Shown one piece after another: positions 24,830 through 37,297 of a stretch of 64,000 bases of DNA (position 1 is the stretch's first letter; every line of letters starts with the position of its first letter). The notes under the pieces are model-generated. The model ran no database searches. It worked only from the letters and a program-made list of their open reading frames with translations, and had not been told where the DNA came from. A program made the translations under genes and the position numbers. This DNA comes from Sipunculus nudus (lineage: Eukaryota; Annelida; Sipuncula; Golfingiida; Sipunculidae). The stretch spans positions 56,065,159 to 56,129,158 of the forward strand of contig CM049313.1 in the NCBI GenBank assembly GCA_026874595.1. Direction: 5' to 3'.

Positions 24830-27218
24830 TTGGTGAACGGAAAGTTCCCTAGTCGGCTGATGGTATTGGCAACAATTTGATGCCGGTGGGCCGATAATAT
24901 GGTCATAATCTTGATGCCGGTAGCCCGATGGTATTGACCATGGGCTGCTTTTACTACATTTACCAGGGTTTTCTTCAACTTTTTCGCCCAAGTCATATAG
25001 CAATTAATATGCAGACCCTTCCATTTACCCCGTGCTTTACGTGCAAGCCCTTTTTATACCCCATCTGTCTATTCCGTTCTCCTGATTATAAATTTTCCCA
25101 ATGCTTATCAATTTATAAGACTTGCTTAATCGATACATCGATAGATACTTTAAAAATAAGATTTTAGTTTTGTTCCCTTAATTTGTACCACGCGACTACT
25201 TCTTAAACTGTATCTTACTGAAACCATTGCAAATAAGAATGAATCTATCAGCATATCGACAATTCAAATTACGTACAATGGACACCTAAACCCTCCCTGT
25301 CAACATTATCGTTGCGATATTCTAACGTTTCTGCAAAATACAAAATATTAAATAAATTTACCTTCTTTCTTCATTTATGTTATGGATAATTCGGTGCTAA
25401 TAATCGATAATAATATTCCTTCAATGAACTTAGTTTTTTCCCTACACTTTGCTTTTTGTTTAGGGAGAAGGAATTTATTCCTCTTTTTTTCAATTTTTCT
25501 TTTTCATGGTTTATAGGGCCATATCAACACGAAAAGCCCATTTTCTAGATTTATGGCTTGTGACATCTTTAGAGGATCATGTGGAAGGACCCGGTATAAA
25601 GTATCCACCGCTGTCCTAATCTACTATGAAATACCTTCCACTCAGAGGGCGCGAGTGCATTAACTGCGGTCCTGTCTCGCATAATAGGACACCCAAGGCG
25701 TCGTATATACGGTGTCCTTTTTGCCCTGAAACACCCAGACGTCCCTTAGGTTCCAATGGGGAGTTTCTATGAGTTGTATATTAATTTTTCTGTTATTTTC
25801 AACTGCTTTCCTGGTGCTTCAGAATAGTTTATTTGGCAGGGTAGAATTGTTTCGTATCTGCCATTTCGTTTTGACCTTCTCTGAGGGCACAAGTTAAATG
25901 CATTTCTTTTAAACACAGTCGAAAAGGTTACTTGAAACCGGACGAAGTGTGTCTTATGAGGTGAAATGAAGTGTTCTGTGCTTTATATGATCATGCTGGG
26001 AACGATATGACACACATGATACATAATTAAAGTAAAAGAGTAGGTCAATTTACACAATGCTTTAAAGTCAATTAAAAGCGCTACCACCTAATGAAATATC
26101 GACTAAAACTATATTCCTTCAATCGCCTGGGCGATCGCAAGGGAAGTTTCCATCCAGCCCCTCCAACCCTAACATGCCCCGGCCTTATGGTAGATATATC
26201 CTATAATATTATCATCACATGGATATTTCTTACTTTCAAACTTTAGTTACATGATTAACATATTTTTACTTTTGGGCATTACTTAATTTTTTATATATAC
26301 GTGTACGTCTCTTAATACCGTCGTGTAATCGTCTGTCCTATTTTCAAGTTTTTGATTATTACCCCATTACTCTCTGGATAAAGCTGGAAACGGATACATT
26401 GTAGTTTTATAAAGGATGATGTATTTTAAGTGTCTTTATAATGTTTCTTATATTTTGACAAAAAAATTATTTTGAATTCGGAGATCTGGTTAATTAAATA
26501 AACCATTCCGATACCGAAAGAACCGTTATAGACACGCAAACGTTTTAATATGTAGATTGACCAGAGCTGTATCTTAATAGGCACGTGAGATCCATTAATT
26601 CTGGTAACTCTCCATTGCCATGGTGATTTATTTATACTGAAACAGACCGGGAGATCAAAGGAGGATGTGATCAGTCTGAAATCAACAGCGGGAATCATAA
26701 ATATTCCTTGAGAGAGGGCCCCTTTCCTGGTTTTCTCTGATGTTCTGGCCCACGGGAGGAAGCCCTGCATGTAACTGTATCAATTACAGTTTAATTCGTT
26801 TTCTAAATATAAGGGGTATCAGACGCTCTTGAAACCTTGGTGAAAAGCTTAGTTTCATTTTTTTTGAGAGGTTAACGTAAAAAGAGACTCCGAAAACCGT
26901 CGTGGGAATTCATGTTGACTCACATCATGTAAACTCTAAATTAGCAAAACTGAAATATTCTTTGCCATTTCGTAACCCAACGCATGGTGATCTGGTTCCA
27001 GCTTAATTGAAATGGGGTCCGACGGCTTATTTGGAAATCTGCTGTTTGGCATGAATGAGATCTAGCCTTATAAAACGTGTTGTGTACTGGGGATAAGCCG
27101 AGTAAGGCATCGTCTTATCTGATCAATCACTGCCAAAAGTTAATTTACGAAATTCCAATAAATAAGTAAAACTAAACTGATCAGTGTAAAAAAATCATTA
27201 TCCATCATTATTTGTGTC

Positions 27219-27220
<2 letters not shown>
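24830..27220. other. no supported gene; one strong hairpin
   Basis: Contains the TATA-like word at 25049-25058 and the hairpin at 25686-25718. The 114-codon minus-strand frame at 26426-26770 has no recognisable domain. Confidence 0.5.
25686..25718. repeat. hairpin followed by T-run
   Basis: AGGACACC (25686-25693) pairs perfectly with GGTGTCCT (25711-25718) around a 17-base loop and is followed by TTTT. It resembles a stem-loop terminator, but in an animal genome it is more likely a remnant of an inverted-repeat element. A second weaker stem (GCGAG/CTCGC) lies just upstream. Confidence 0.4.

Positions 27221-27269
<49 letters not shown>
27221..27269. repeat. compound (TC)n(AC)n microsatellite
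   Basis: About 19 TC units pass directly into about 6 AC units. Confidence 0.95.
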
Positions 27270-27806
27270 AGCTTCATATACGTTCGTACGAAAAATCAAA
27301 TGGAATTTAATTTTGTATTTCTTAGGGTATGGTTTATACCATTGTCCGGTCTGATTTGGTCGGCCGAATTTTCTGATCCGATCACCATAAAATATTACGG
27401 TGCGTGTAATAAAAGCGCGGTTATATTAACCGTGCAGTGTGACCACCGAATCGGGCTGATGTAGTTCAAATACGATTCCCTTAATATCGGACAGTAAGAC
27501 CACGGCAAGAAAACGCTTGATTTTATAATTTTTTAACTTTTTGACTTTTTAATGGTACTCCTTGTTGAATGTGGGTTTATAAAAACATATTAAAACATAG
27601 GTGATATGCCTTTTGTATCCTTTTGAATTCAATATCCTAAGCATTCACATTGGAAATAAACCAATAAATTGTTATGACGCATTAGATATTACATCCTTCA
27701 GGTTTCATCAAATTGCCTTAAAAGTGACAGAATCATTGTTTGATTTAGGATTCCATCGCTTTTATGATAAATCTGTAACCTACCCTATTAATGCAACATA
27801 TGTATA

Positions 27807-27885
27807 AGGGGTCGAACATAGCCGAATGGTTAAGGCGTCCTTCTTCCGAGCGCAAGGTTCCGAGTTTGAACCCCGCTATAACCTT
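27807..27885 (+). mobile_element. tRNA-like SINE head (Leu/Ser-like)
   Basis: TAGCCGAATGGTTAAGGC is a good box A of the Leu/Ser tRNA type, and GAGTTTGAACCCC lies at about the right distance for box B. The anticodon arm does not pair and the T stem is imperfect, so this is not a functional tRNA gene. It is probably the 5' end of a SINE whose body runs on past 27885 without a clear end. Confidence 0.4.
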
Positions 27886-29560
27886 AAAGGAATAATTATT
27901 CTCACAGAAAAACGTCACAACTTATCGGCAGGTTATGACCTCTGGATTTTTCCGATCCTCTTGCTTATAAAACCTACAGAGTGCTCACTTTTCTATTTTT
28001 TGATTGACAAACGTACAGAATATACCACTGTATCTCACTCGGTATTGTCATTCCATAAGTGTCCACGCCTTCGCCCTCATGAGTTTTTAGCACTCTACAG
28101 CAAATATTTTATCATCTGCGGCCGAATGACCGCCTTGACTGGAAGTCTCGGTCATATTCTTTCCAAAGAAATCATTTCAGTGTGGCTGTAATTGGTGACC
28201 AGATATGGCCCGAGTAAATTAAATGACTTGCTAGTTATTGTCACCTTGTATTTGATGGGTTTGCTATAAAAACTCGGGGTATAACGGCCTGTCAGAACGC
28301 AGGAGCTGAATTATAATACACGGTATTGAGGGATTATGATGGACATTTCATGAAATTTACCCCTTCAGTTGATCCCAATGAAAATACTGACATTTTCTGG
28401 CTTTCTCTGAGATTTATTTTTTCTCTAGATAGTATAAACACTACAACTATTAAAACATTTCACTACTGAATTTTATTCAAATACGCCTTTCCTCCCTTAA
28501 GACAGCCAATCTTCTTAAATACAAGGGTACGTTTTAGATACTGACGTATGGCTCTATTTCCAATGTAATGTGCGACTGTATAGGTTGGTCAAAAACGAGA
28601 TATTACTGTGGTATGTTTTTGTTTTGCTTTTTAAAGATACGCCCTGGACCTATGTCCTGGTGACACTTCCTACTGACAGAGATAGAAGATAATGGTAATT
28701 ATTTTATATAAATAATTATAACAGAAATATGTGATTATATGTTGTTGTTAAACTTTCTTTAATTCATGATTTATTTTTTATCATGGAATAACCCAGAAGT
28801 CTAATCTGTATCAGAACACAAGAGCATGCAGTCTCTGGCGAGATTTCCTTTCTTGTCCTCGAGTCTTTGATAGAATTCTGAACACGGACCTTCTTCTCCG
28901 AAGTCCAACGCCCTCAGGCCACATAAAAAAAATGTAATAGTTCTGAAGATTCTGAGCTAAAAAAGGTATGGTGCGATTATATTTTTATTATCGATGGAAA
29001 AAAAGTGTGAAAATTTACTTTACTAAGTTGACATTAACAAAAATTTTCTTCAATTCTTTAAAAGGTTTATATAATCTACACAAAATTTCCATTTTCGACA
29101 CATTTAAGAAATCTTTTACGGAACCTAGTAAGCAACATCACGAAAGATCTGGTACTCATTTGAAAAAAAGAAAATCTAGAAAACAAGGAGATGCGAATCT
29201 GAAGAACCACCTTTTTCGTGTCCGGACTAACCACCCGAAATTATGAAACCGCGAGTGCTTGATTTATGGCATGCATGTATTATGCAGTATATTTGATAAA
29301 CTGGGACATTAAAGAGACATTGCCATGGGACATAAGAGGGATTCGTGATTAAAACCTATACACCAATATACTTGAAACACCGCCCATGAAAATATTCAAT
29401 GCACATGTATAAACTCAAATACTGGAGTGGAGTAATTTCTGGGAAATTACGTCATTCCATCTGTCACGCCTTGTATTGTTCTGAGACGCACAAAGATATC
29501 ATCAACTTATATACAAGCACACACAAATGAGAATTCTCGATGAGAATAATTTTGAATGAA

Positions 29561-29563
<3 letters not shown>
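27886..29563. other. no supported gene
   Basis: AT-rich DNA. The 121-codon plus-strand frame at 27826-28191 overlaps the tRNA-like sequence and is not credible. The lysine-rich frame at 28968-29246 reflects A-rich composition. Confidence 0.5.

Positions 29564-29641
<78 letters not shown>
29564..29641. repeat. (AT)39 microsatellite
   Basis: Long AT array with one C interruption near 29607. Confidence 0.95.
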
Positions 29642-29644
<3 letters not shown>

Positions 29645-30033
29645 ATATATATAAGGAATAGGAAGCAATGCTTACAAGTAGTCCCTTATATACAGTAATT
29701 ATATAAATAACAGGGGAAAAGCATAAGTTCTCCTTTAAATCTAACTGCATTTTTGCGGCGTATCCATGATCCAGCGTAGCGTAGGGAAAGAGCACGGGGG
29801 CTAAGGGCTACTTTAACCCCTAACAGTACAAGAAACCGAACAACAGTTAATAGCTCGCTTTACGTCCGATAGAGAACGCCTACAATTGCTTGTGTACACT
29901 GATGGTTTTTCACTCACGATGAACAGAGCAAAGTATAATTCTGACAGGAAGCAAATACCGACGTCAATGAATGGTGAGTCAAAAAGCAGGTAGAAAAGTT
30001 CCTGGGCCAAAACTGATACATGCATCCCGGCTT

Positions 30034-30390
30034 CTGTTGCTCCTTCGAAGTGCACATGCAGGACTTAAAGCCGGGAGATCGTGGTTCGAATCTTAGCCTA
30101 GGAGGGGAGGGTTTTCACAGTCGGCCCACACCCAGGATGAGAGCTCTGCAGGCTTAACTGGAAGGCCATGCTCAGCTACCGTGTTTCATTCACAAATGAG
30201 TGCGCCTTTCAGGGGTTCCTCGGTGGTATGATTCAGTTATGGGTTCGATTACACACCCAGGACCCGTAGGTGCGGAAGTCACCAGGCCTGGTTGACACGA
30301 GGAATGCGATTCTGCAGATGTACATATATATATAGTTAAGCTAGCATTATAAAAATGGAGGCGGTTACCTAGAGAAAATAAAAAAATCCC
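30034..30390 (+). mobile_element. tRNA-derived SINE (copy C)
   Basis: This copy aligns with copy B from the tRNA-like head to GGCGGTTACCT and an A-rich end near 30376-30390. The head keeps a box B, GTGGTTCGAATCTT. Long stretches of the body match copy B almost exactly, for example TTCCTCGGTGGTATGA and CGGAAGTCACCAGGCCTGG. A second canonical box-B word, GGGTTCGATTACAC, lies in the body at about 30241, where copy B reads GGGGACAATTACAC. This suggests a tRNA-tRNA composite SINE. Confidence 0.75.
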
Positions 30391-30983
30391 TACATTCTTA
30401 ATTTCCTAAATTAACCTTGCATAATCATTAATCAAAATATATTAACCATAATCAAATAAATACAACCACTTTAAATTTTGTTACGTCTTTGTTTATTTTC
30501 GGAATGCCTGAAAGATCCACTTAACAATCATGCTAGTTCACGCAAATACGCATATACGCCAACATAGGTTGAAAGTTTTGTTTTTTCTTATACAGTTTAT
30601 ACTAGATAGGTTTTTTTCATGTATAAGAGAAACATGTCCATATATTTTATTGATTGCATCTGCCAAATAGTCTGATTGTTGGGCATGATCAACGATTTTA
30701 GTTACCTGCCTTCATGATTCATAACGAATCTCGTTTTAATGCATCAAAACCTTTTTGCTGATAAAGGGTCCTCTCTGTCATTCACAGACTCTCTCAACAA
30801 AGTCCAGAACAACTTCAATTGTCAAGGCATGACCATTGAGACCATCACCAATATTTACTCATGTTGAAAACGTCGTCTCCATATTTACCAAGGTGCACAA
30901 ACTGATTACCCTCACCCGGCACTGTCCCCCATAACGTCTGGCCTTTCTTCCTGTGTTTCCTGTTTTCATATATCCCTTGCACA
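30391..30983. other. AT-rich DNA, no gene seen
   Basis: Spacer between the SINE and the large inverted-repeat structure. Nothing recognisable. Confidence 0.5.
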
Positions 30984-31767
30984 TTAGCACTGCGTGGGCT
31001 ACACGGGCTTGCTGCGTGCATGAACTTTGTTGCACGCATGAAAATTCTGCGGGCAGACCAAGATTTGGGTAGGTTTCTAGTGAAACTCGCATGTTGAATG
31101 CGTGGTACCTGCGTGGGCCTTGCGTGTGCTCAGTGTGACATGCGGGCCAGGCGCGTGAGTGCTTACAGACAGGTCTGTGTTAGCTCCGGGCCACATACGG
31201 GTACTGCGGGTTACCTACGTGCCAGCTATGCGACACTGCGTGGGAGCTGCCTTCAAGGCGCGAGGGTTGCGCGTGTTGTTAGCGGGCATATAAATTCAAA
31301 TCGGGTGGAGAGGTCATCAATTATCAACCATATTTCATAGTCGCAGAACGCCAGTAAAGCCGTGGACCAAACCCGCCGTACTTGCAAGTGCGTGCTGTCT
31401 ATTTACAAAAACCGGGGGAAAAATTTGGAATCCGTACGTGGTGAGTACCCGCCTCAGTACGGATTTTGGAGCACGCAGACACGCCGCAGCACTTTTGGTG
31501 CAGGAGGAACTTTCGCTGCGTTCGGGCTACGGATTTACCTCCGCGTCGGGCGAAAAACTCACGTTCATCGCACTTGCACGCATTTAAAACATGCGAGTGA
31601 GCACAGGCGCTTGAATCGCTATTTGTGTTGATCTTGGTTAGTAAGAGTTTTCAATTTACCTTAACAACAATCCCCTACCGTTTAATGAGCTTTAAACCAT
31701 GTTATATCGTTTGCCGGTACTTGTTAATATAATAGATACACAAGGCCGGCATCCAAGTCTGCGGACG
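30984..31767 (+). mobile_element. GC-rich element, left arm of inverted pair
   Basis: Starts TTAGCACTGCGTGGGC. The first 170 bases (30984-31153) and the last 166 bases (31602-31767) are matched in reverse complement at 33037-33204 and 32095-32259. The 450 bases between, rich in CGTGCG-like words, have no counterpart in the other arm. The arm is markedly GC-richer than the surrounding DNA. A TA dinucleotide just inside the end could be the target site of a TA-inserting DNA transposon. Open frames here (80-90 codons) are by-products of high GC and show no transposase motif. Confidence 0.7.
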
Positions 31768-32094
31768 GGTAGGCGATAATACAAGAAATCAATGGAAATT
31801 CCCAAATATTTCAAAGATTTTCGAGGGAAGAAACTTACAGTGGTAAAATGACCAGTTCTTCTTTCTATAAAAGCATCAACAATTCCAATACACACAGTGT
31901 ACCACGTGTAATGAGCTCTTATTTGTAACTAGTCTGCATCCATTAAGCAGCTGTTACCCCAAACAAGGAAATCCCCATGTATCTTGGTCAGCAGTAAGGA
32001 TTCCCCCCTGTAACCTAACACCTGATTGGTTGATAACGATGGAAATAGTAATCTGGGATAAATCTGTCTGTTCGTCGCTTAATGGATACAGGCT
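31768..32094. other. spacer between inverted arms
   Basis: About 327 bp of ordinary AT-rich DNA enclosed by the inner inverted repeats. No coding frame of note. It may be host DNA caught between two elements or the centre of one long palindromic element. Confidence 0.5.
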
Positions 32095-33204
32095 CGTCCG
32101 CAGACTTGGATGCCGGCCTTGTGTATCTATTATTTAAACAAGTACCGGCAAACGATATAACATGGTTTAAAGCTCATTAAACGGTAGGGGATTGTTGTTA
32201 AGGTAAATTAAACACTATTTAAACCAAGATCAACACAAATAGTGATTCAAGCGCCTGTGGAGTGAGTAAGGGCACCATACGTGAACAGCACGTTTAAGTA
32301 CTGCCTCCGTACGACAAGGTGGCAATCGCACGGAGATCGATGCACGCAAACGCTCACGGGCCACGTTCTTACACCTTGCTCAACAATGCTTTGACGCACT
32401 CCCTCACTACTCTTGCCACTCCCTCCCAACGTTTTCAGAATAACGTGGCGGCCGTGGCCTCCCTTAAAAACGTACGGACTTAAAACACGCACGGTGGGTT
32501 GTGACCAGGGCTTAACTTGCCCGCAGCCAGCCCTAACAGCAGGAAGGCAGTAACTGACCCTCAACATGCCCTCACGTTCCTCGTATACCTCTCTCAATGT
32601 CCGCAGAAATTACGGGTTACACGCTGGTCGGTAGTACCAACACCGTTCCTTGCCAGCAAACCGCACGTTCCATGCCCGCATCTGACATGTGCAGGCAAGA
32701 AATTTGCCACAGGTCCACGGCCAACACACTTACTTCAAGAGGGTTAACTGTCTGTGACTTACAGCCGCTACGGGCCTCCTCCTGGTGTTCTGCGTGGATT
32801 GTTGCGGGTATACTCCCGCAGCTTACCCTGACCAAGTTTTGAGCATGTTCAAAAGGGAATATCTAGGCACATTCAGATTTAATTTTAAGAAAAGAAACAG
32901 TTTTTCGTGTTAATTCAATAAGCTTTAAAGGTGATTGGACCCCTTAAAGACAGGTACGCACGGAAGTCCGTATAGCCCGCAGCGAAGCTTTGAATATGCT
33001 CAGAACTTGGTCCGGGTAAGCTGCAGACCCGTCTGACGCCTGACCCGCATGTCACAGGGAGCACACGCAAGACCCACGCAGGTACCACGCATCCAACAGG
33101 CATGTTCAACGCGAAACCTACCCAAATCTTGGCCTGTGAAATTTTTTCCTGCGTGCAACAAAATCCTAGCACGCAGCAAGCCCGTGTAGCCCACGCAGTG
33201 CTAA
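32095..33204 (-). mobile_element. GC-rich element, right arm of inverted pair
   Basis: Reverse-complement partner of the arm at 30984-31767. The inner 165 bp (32095-32259) is about 90% identical to the left inner repeat. The outer 168 bp (33037-33204) is about 80% identical and ends CAGTGCTAA. The intervening 777 bp has no match to the left arm but shares its GC-rich, CG-containing style. Frames of 70-116 codons here show no recognisable protein. Confidence 0.7.
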
Positions 33205-35728
33205 AGAGACAGGCCCTCTACTATTACATATGACCAAAAACATAATAAGAAATCAAGGTTAAGAACTTTATTGTCTTTTCTGATTTTGAATTTAGAATAA
33301 AAACTGAAACTTAATAAAAGTTGAAATGTCATGAATGAATGTAAGTAATGATTTTTGCTAATTCTATTTAACTTTGTAAAATATCATATTAGTGTATCGT
33401 TATATCGTATATAACCTTGAAATAAAAAGTTATAAAAAATTATATTTTCCAAATAACAATTGACTCTGTAATGTCTAATAGAAATTATTTAAGTGTAGTT
33501 TAAATATATATATATATATAAATAAAACGGGAACATTATAAAATATAAAAATATCTAATCAAGCTATGGTATTAAGGCTACACTAAAGTAATTTTCAGAG
33601 GAATCTCCGCTCCTATTGTTCACGAATATATATTTTTCAATGAGCAGCAAGTGCTAAGTATTAAACCCCTAATAATTATTATTGTTTCTGTCAATGCAAA
33701 AAGGAATTGCCGTAATGGTAATACGCAATTTTCATTCGTACAGAAATCTTTGATGTGTTGATCGTATGCACCATCTTAAGAACTGTCTAATATTTTTTTT
33801 TTGTATTCATCCTGCAACCTGACTGAATTTATCGTATTTATATCGGGAAGGGATTTTCATGTATTCGAGTACGAGAAATCTGAGCATGAAGTCTGACATA
33901 TTTAAGGGGATATTCATATAGTCAGTAATTTTCCTGTAAAATGTGTTTTGCTTTTCTTCCCTTTGAATGTTGATGTGAAAAATGTCGTCACTGGTATCGA
34001 ATACTCGAGTACTCGAAACTTAACATCTATCGTGTGCTCGAATCTACAATTCGTGATCCGTTTCAGTCCCACCTTTGTTCGGGTCTGATATGTCAGACAT
34101 CTTCAGCTTTCAGATTGTTTGCTATAATACATAAATAATTGGGAGAACCCAAAGCGTTTAATACCTAACTCTATGCTACACCGGAGAAAATCCCTTTTTG
34201 CGCGGAAAAACCCTTTTCACATTTGAAAAAAACCCTTCACTACCTAAAAGGCCCGGTTCAGGTGAACTGACAGGTAGCAAATACTATGAAAATTGTCTGA
34301 CATTTTGATGGCTTTCCCTAGCACTTTCACAAAAAAAAGTATAAGACACGCCAAACTTGACATTTCAAATAAATGCAACCGTGACTTTAGCTGGCCTAGC
34401 CAAACACGTTTGAAAAATATGTTAGCTTTAAAGCCATTTTGCGTGATCTTAAGTTAAGAACCAGAGCTTGGTAATAATGATTCCATGCATATAAACATGT
34501 AACCACATTATTATTTTGTCTAGCTGTCATGAAGAGAATGGGTGGTGATCCAGGTGGAAACATGTTAACAAGCACAACAAATACATTCTAATCACCATGC
34601 TATATAATATGTCCTCGCCATTCTTAATGTTATAAACGCACTTTATTTCACAATCTACGAGCACCGTAATAACAAATTTATTGAGGAGGGTATGTGTTCA
34701 TCGCTGTCTTTCTGTCCATCTCTTTGTTTGTTTGATCTTAAGGTTCTCCATGAACGCCAAATGTTAAATATTGTTGAAGAATGGTTTATGAGCAAACTGA
34801 TGGTAAAACATTTGCGGTAACCAGTTGAATTTTGGGGCCTGTCAAGATATTCTGAGCCAAAATTTGACGGAGGTATGCGTTCTCCTTGTGATTTCTGGTC
34901 CAAGCTGTATTCAGGTGTTACTTTACAAACAGAATCCGCTTAAAGGCAGCCTAACGTCATCGAAAACCTGGTGTACATCACGGAGCGCCCAACATCCGCT
35001 GAATCAGATTAACCATAAAGATAGAATACAATCCCATTTTTTTCTACCCAGAGACTCGAATCACAAAGCCACTCTATTGTATGATAGAACTGGTATACAT
35101 AATACATTAATACAAACTCTTAACTTTTATCATTTTCTTCGCCATATTCTTCACTGATGGGCTTTTAACATGTTCTATATAAGACCTGACCTATGCATGT
35201 TTCGTGCCAATGTGTAATTATCCTTTCATTAATTTAAAAGGCCATTTTTCTTACTGAATAGGTCTATGGCAATGTATTGCGTGAGCGGGAAATTTTCCCT
35301 AATAGACAAATTGATGCATTTGTATGACCCATCTCCATCAGAATCTACAAATAAAAAAACGGCATGCGATACTAAATTTTTGCCTCCTGTCCTTTTCTTT
35401 CAGATTTTATCCTGATATCCTGATTTATCAGACGCAGTTTTTATCCCTTTTTACAGAGTCAGGTAAACAGGTCTATATTTTTTTCAGTCCTCAGTTTATT
35501 CATACGTTGCAATTTCCGATTTGTTAACCCAGTATATACTTAAAAGTTAATTCGAAAAAGATTCAATCCCCCGTTTCGCTGGTCTACTTCATGTGTAGCA
35601 TTTATTATTACCCTTGTCCTTTCGGGATCGAGGATTTGGTATAACCTGGTCCGTCAGACATGATATGTGTGTCTATATGTTGTCATGGGGTGACATAAAA
35701 GCGGACCGAACTGTCTCGGTATTGAAGC
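33205..35728. other. no supported gene; short (TA)n and possible repeat end
   Basis: A TA run lies at 33502-33521. The minus strand of about 34660-34740 (words GGACAGAAAGACAG, ACATACCCTCC, TACGGTGCTCGTAG) resembles the 3' end of the interspersed repeat at 57344-57697 and may be a truncated relative. The open frames at 34655-35157 are not convincing as genes. Confidence 0.4.
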
Positions 35729-35804
35729 TTGCTTTGCTAGCGAAGCGGTTGGAAAGCCGGACTTGTGCGCCAACGACCTGGGATCGAATCACGGACGAGC
35801 CCCC
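35729..35804 (+). mobile_element. tRNA-like SINE head
   Basis: TAGCGAAGCGGTTGGAAAGC matches box A, and CCTGGGATCGAATCACGG is a clear T-arm/box-B word about 45 bases on. The T stem has lost pairing and the anticodon arm is poor, so it is a SINE head or tRNA pseudogene, not a tRNA gene. Confidence 0.45.
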
Positions 35805-36306
35805 ATTTTGTTACGAAAAAATAAATGAGGGGAAAATCCTGGGACAATGTCCGGGTCTTTAACTCAAAAGCTTCAGCACATTTTAACCTGAATACTTTTA
35901 TAAAAAGGTCCCTTTACAATATCTCGAATGGGTTTCTAATTTTTTTTTACTTTAATGAATCATTCGTTAAGCGAATTTTTCAATTTTATTTTTCTATCCA
36001 ATCGCGTTTAATATTTAAGCAAAAAATGACGTATACATGAGGTATACATTTCTTCTAAAATCAGTTTGAAAATGACAAAACTGAAAATGACAAATGTCTA
36101 AAACATCTAAAGAATTGATAAAGTCATTTTAGAAATGACATCTGAGATCTAATTGGCACAGGAAAACGCGTCAGCAGTAGACTTTTAAAAGAATATCGGC
36201 TCCTATATATCAGTTGTCTTAATGGCCTTAAAAATACAGATTTATAGGATGTATAAGTTCAGGCAGGTTAATGGGCATCGCACAAATACTGATTAAACTA
36301 GCAGAG
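35805..36306. other. AT-rich DNA, no gene seen
   Basis: Possible body of the preceding SINE, without a recognisable end. Nothing else is supported. Confidence 0.4.
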
Positions 36307-36534
36307 CAGTGGCAGATTTAGAGGGCTACCGGAGGTGCAAGCTTCCTCTATTTCCACAAAAAAATACAGAACAAGCGGAATGCAGTGCTTGATTTTGCGT
36401 CTCGCGGCATTTTCTTCACTATTTGTCTGCAGACGAGAGTTCTGTATAACGTCTACTGGTATTCCTGGGATAATTGTTATTCTGACCCAGGGTAAGCCAC
36501 CCAACCCCTTTACTAAATCCTGTATTCACGCCTG
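36307..36534 (-). mobile_element. GGCGGATCC-type short element, copy 2 (diverged)
   Basis: The plus-strand left end CAGTGGCAGATTTAGAGG is the reverse complement of the end of the copy at 52344. The other end, read on the minus strand, is CAGGCGTGAATACAGGATTT, a diverged form of the family start. The interior is non-coding. Confidence 0.5.
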
Positions 36535-37297
36535 TTATGGGATGAGCTTCAGGGTGAGACTGTTAAACCGTTTTCCTCTGGTATAACATACGTTTGAACA
36601 AGTAAAAGATCACCTACCTTTTGCATACGTTCCAGAATTCTCCGGGAACAAAAATTTATATGATCTCATGTATATAAGCAGTAGTAATGTGAAAGTCAGG
36701 ACCGTGTGCTTTAATAAGAGAGTATTATTACCACATATTGCAGATAATTCCATTTACATCCAACTGTCCTGATGCAATGTCAGTTCATCTTCTGATTAGC
36801 GGGTGGGCCGTAGGAGTTGTATGGTATTGTGTGATGATTTCAATAGTGTAGTCCGGCTTTGTAAGTGCGCTGTTGAAGACATCTAACTACTGCTGGTCGG
36901 GTTTACAAACGCCTAGCGTGTAGTGACTGCCACCAGCTCCTCAACAAGTTGAGCACATCGATCCGGGAGCGGGGGTTGGCGCGTGACGGCGTCGCTGCTT
37001 CCTCATACAGACCACTGGACATCCGTCCGCATTTGCAGACCAAACTGAAAGTTGATAGAATTAATTTGTACAAGGAAGTGAAATAATGTCGATTGACCAC
37101 TGTGTGAAATGGTCTCTCGGAGGCGATGTTAGTGGTTTATTTGTTCCTGTTGGCGGAGATTGGACGGGCAGTCACGCTTTGTGCGGTACATAGTCGCCCA
37201 GTATTCCTATCTTACTTTTCCAGTGGCTCGATATGCCCACATTGGCTAACAGGCCTGACTTTAGCAAGATACCGGGGGGTCTTAACAGGCCGGGTAT
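36535..37297. other. no supported gene
   Basis: Mixed DNA between two GGCGGATCC-type elements, with a GC-richer patch at 36920-37010. No recognisable gene. Confidence 0.5.

Noticed and set aside
26426-26770. 114-codon minus-strand frame
   Set aside because: No recognisable motif; an open frame of this length is expected by chance in 64 kb over six frames.
27807-27885. Functional tRNA-Leu or tRNA-Ser gene
   Set aside because: Box A is good, but the anticodon and T stems do not pair, so it is treated as a SINE head or pseudogene.
32247-32842. Overlapping frames of 70-116 codons on both strands
   Set aside because: They lie in the GC-rich arm of the inverted-repeat element, where low stop-codon density makes long chance frames likely; no transposase motif is seen.
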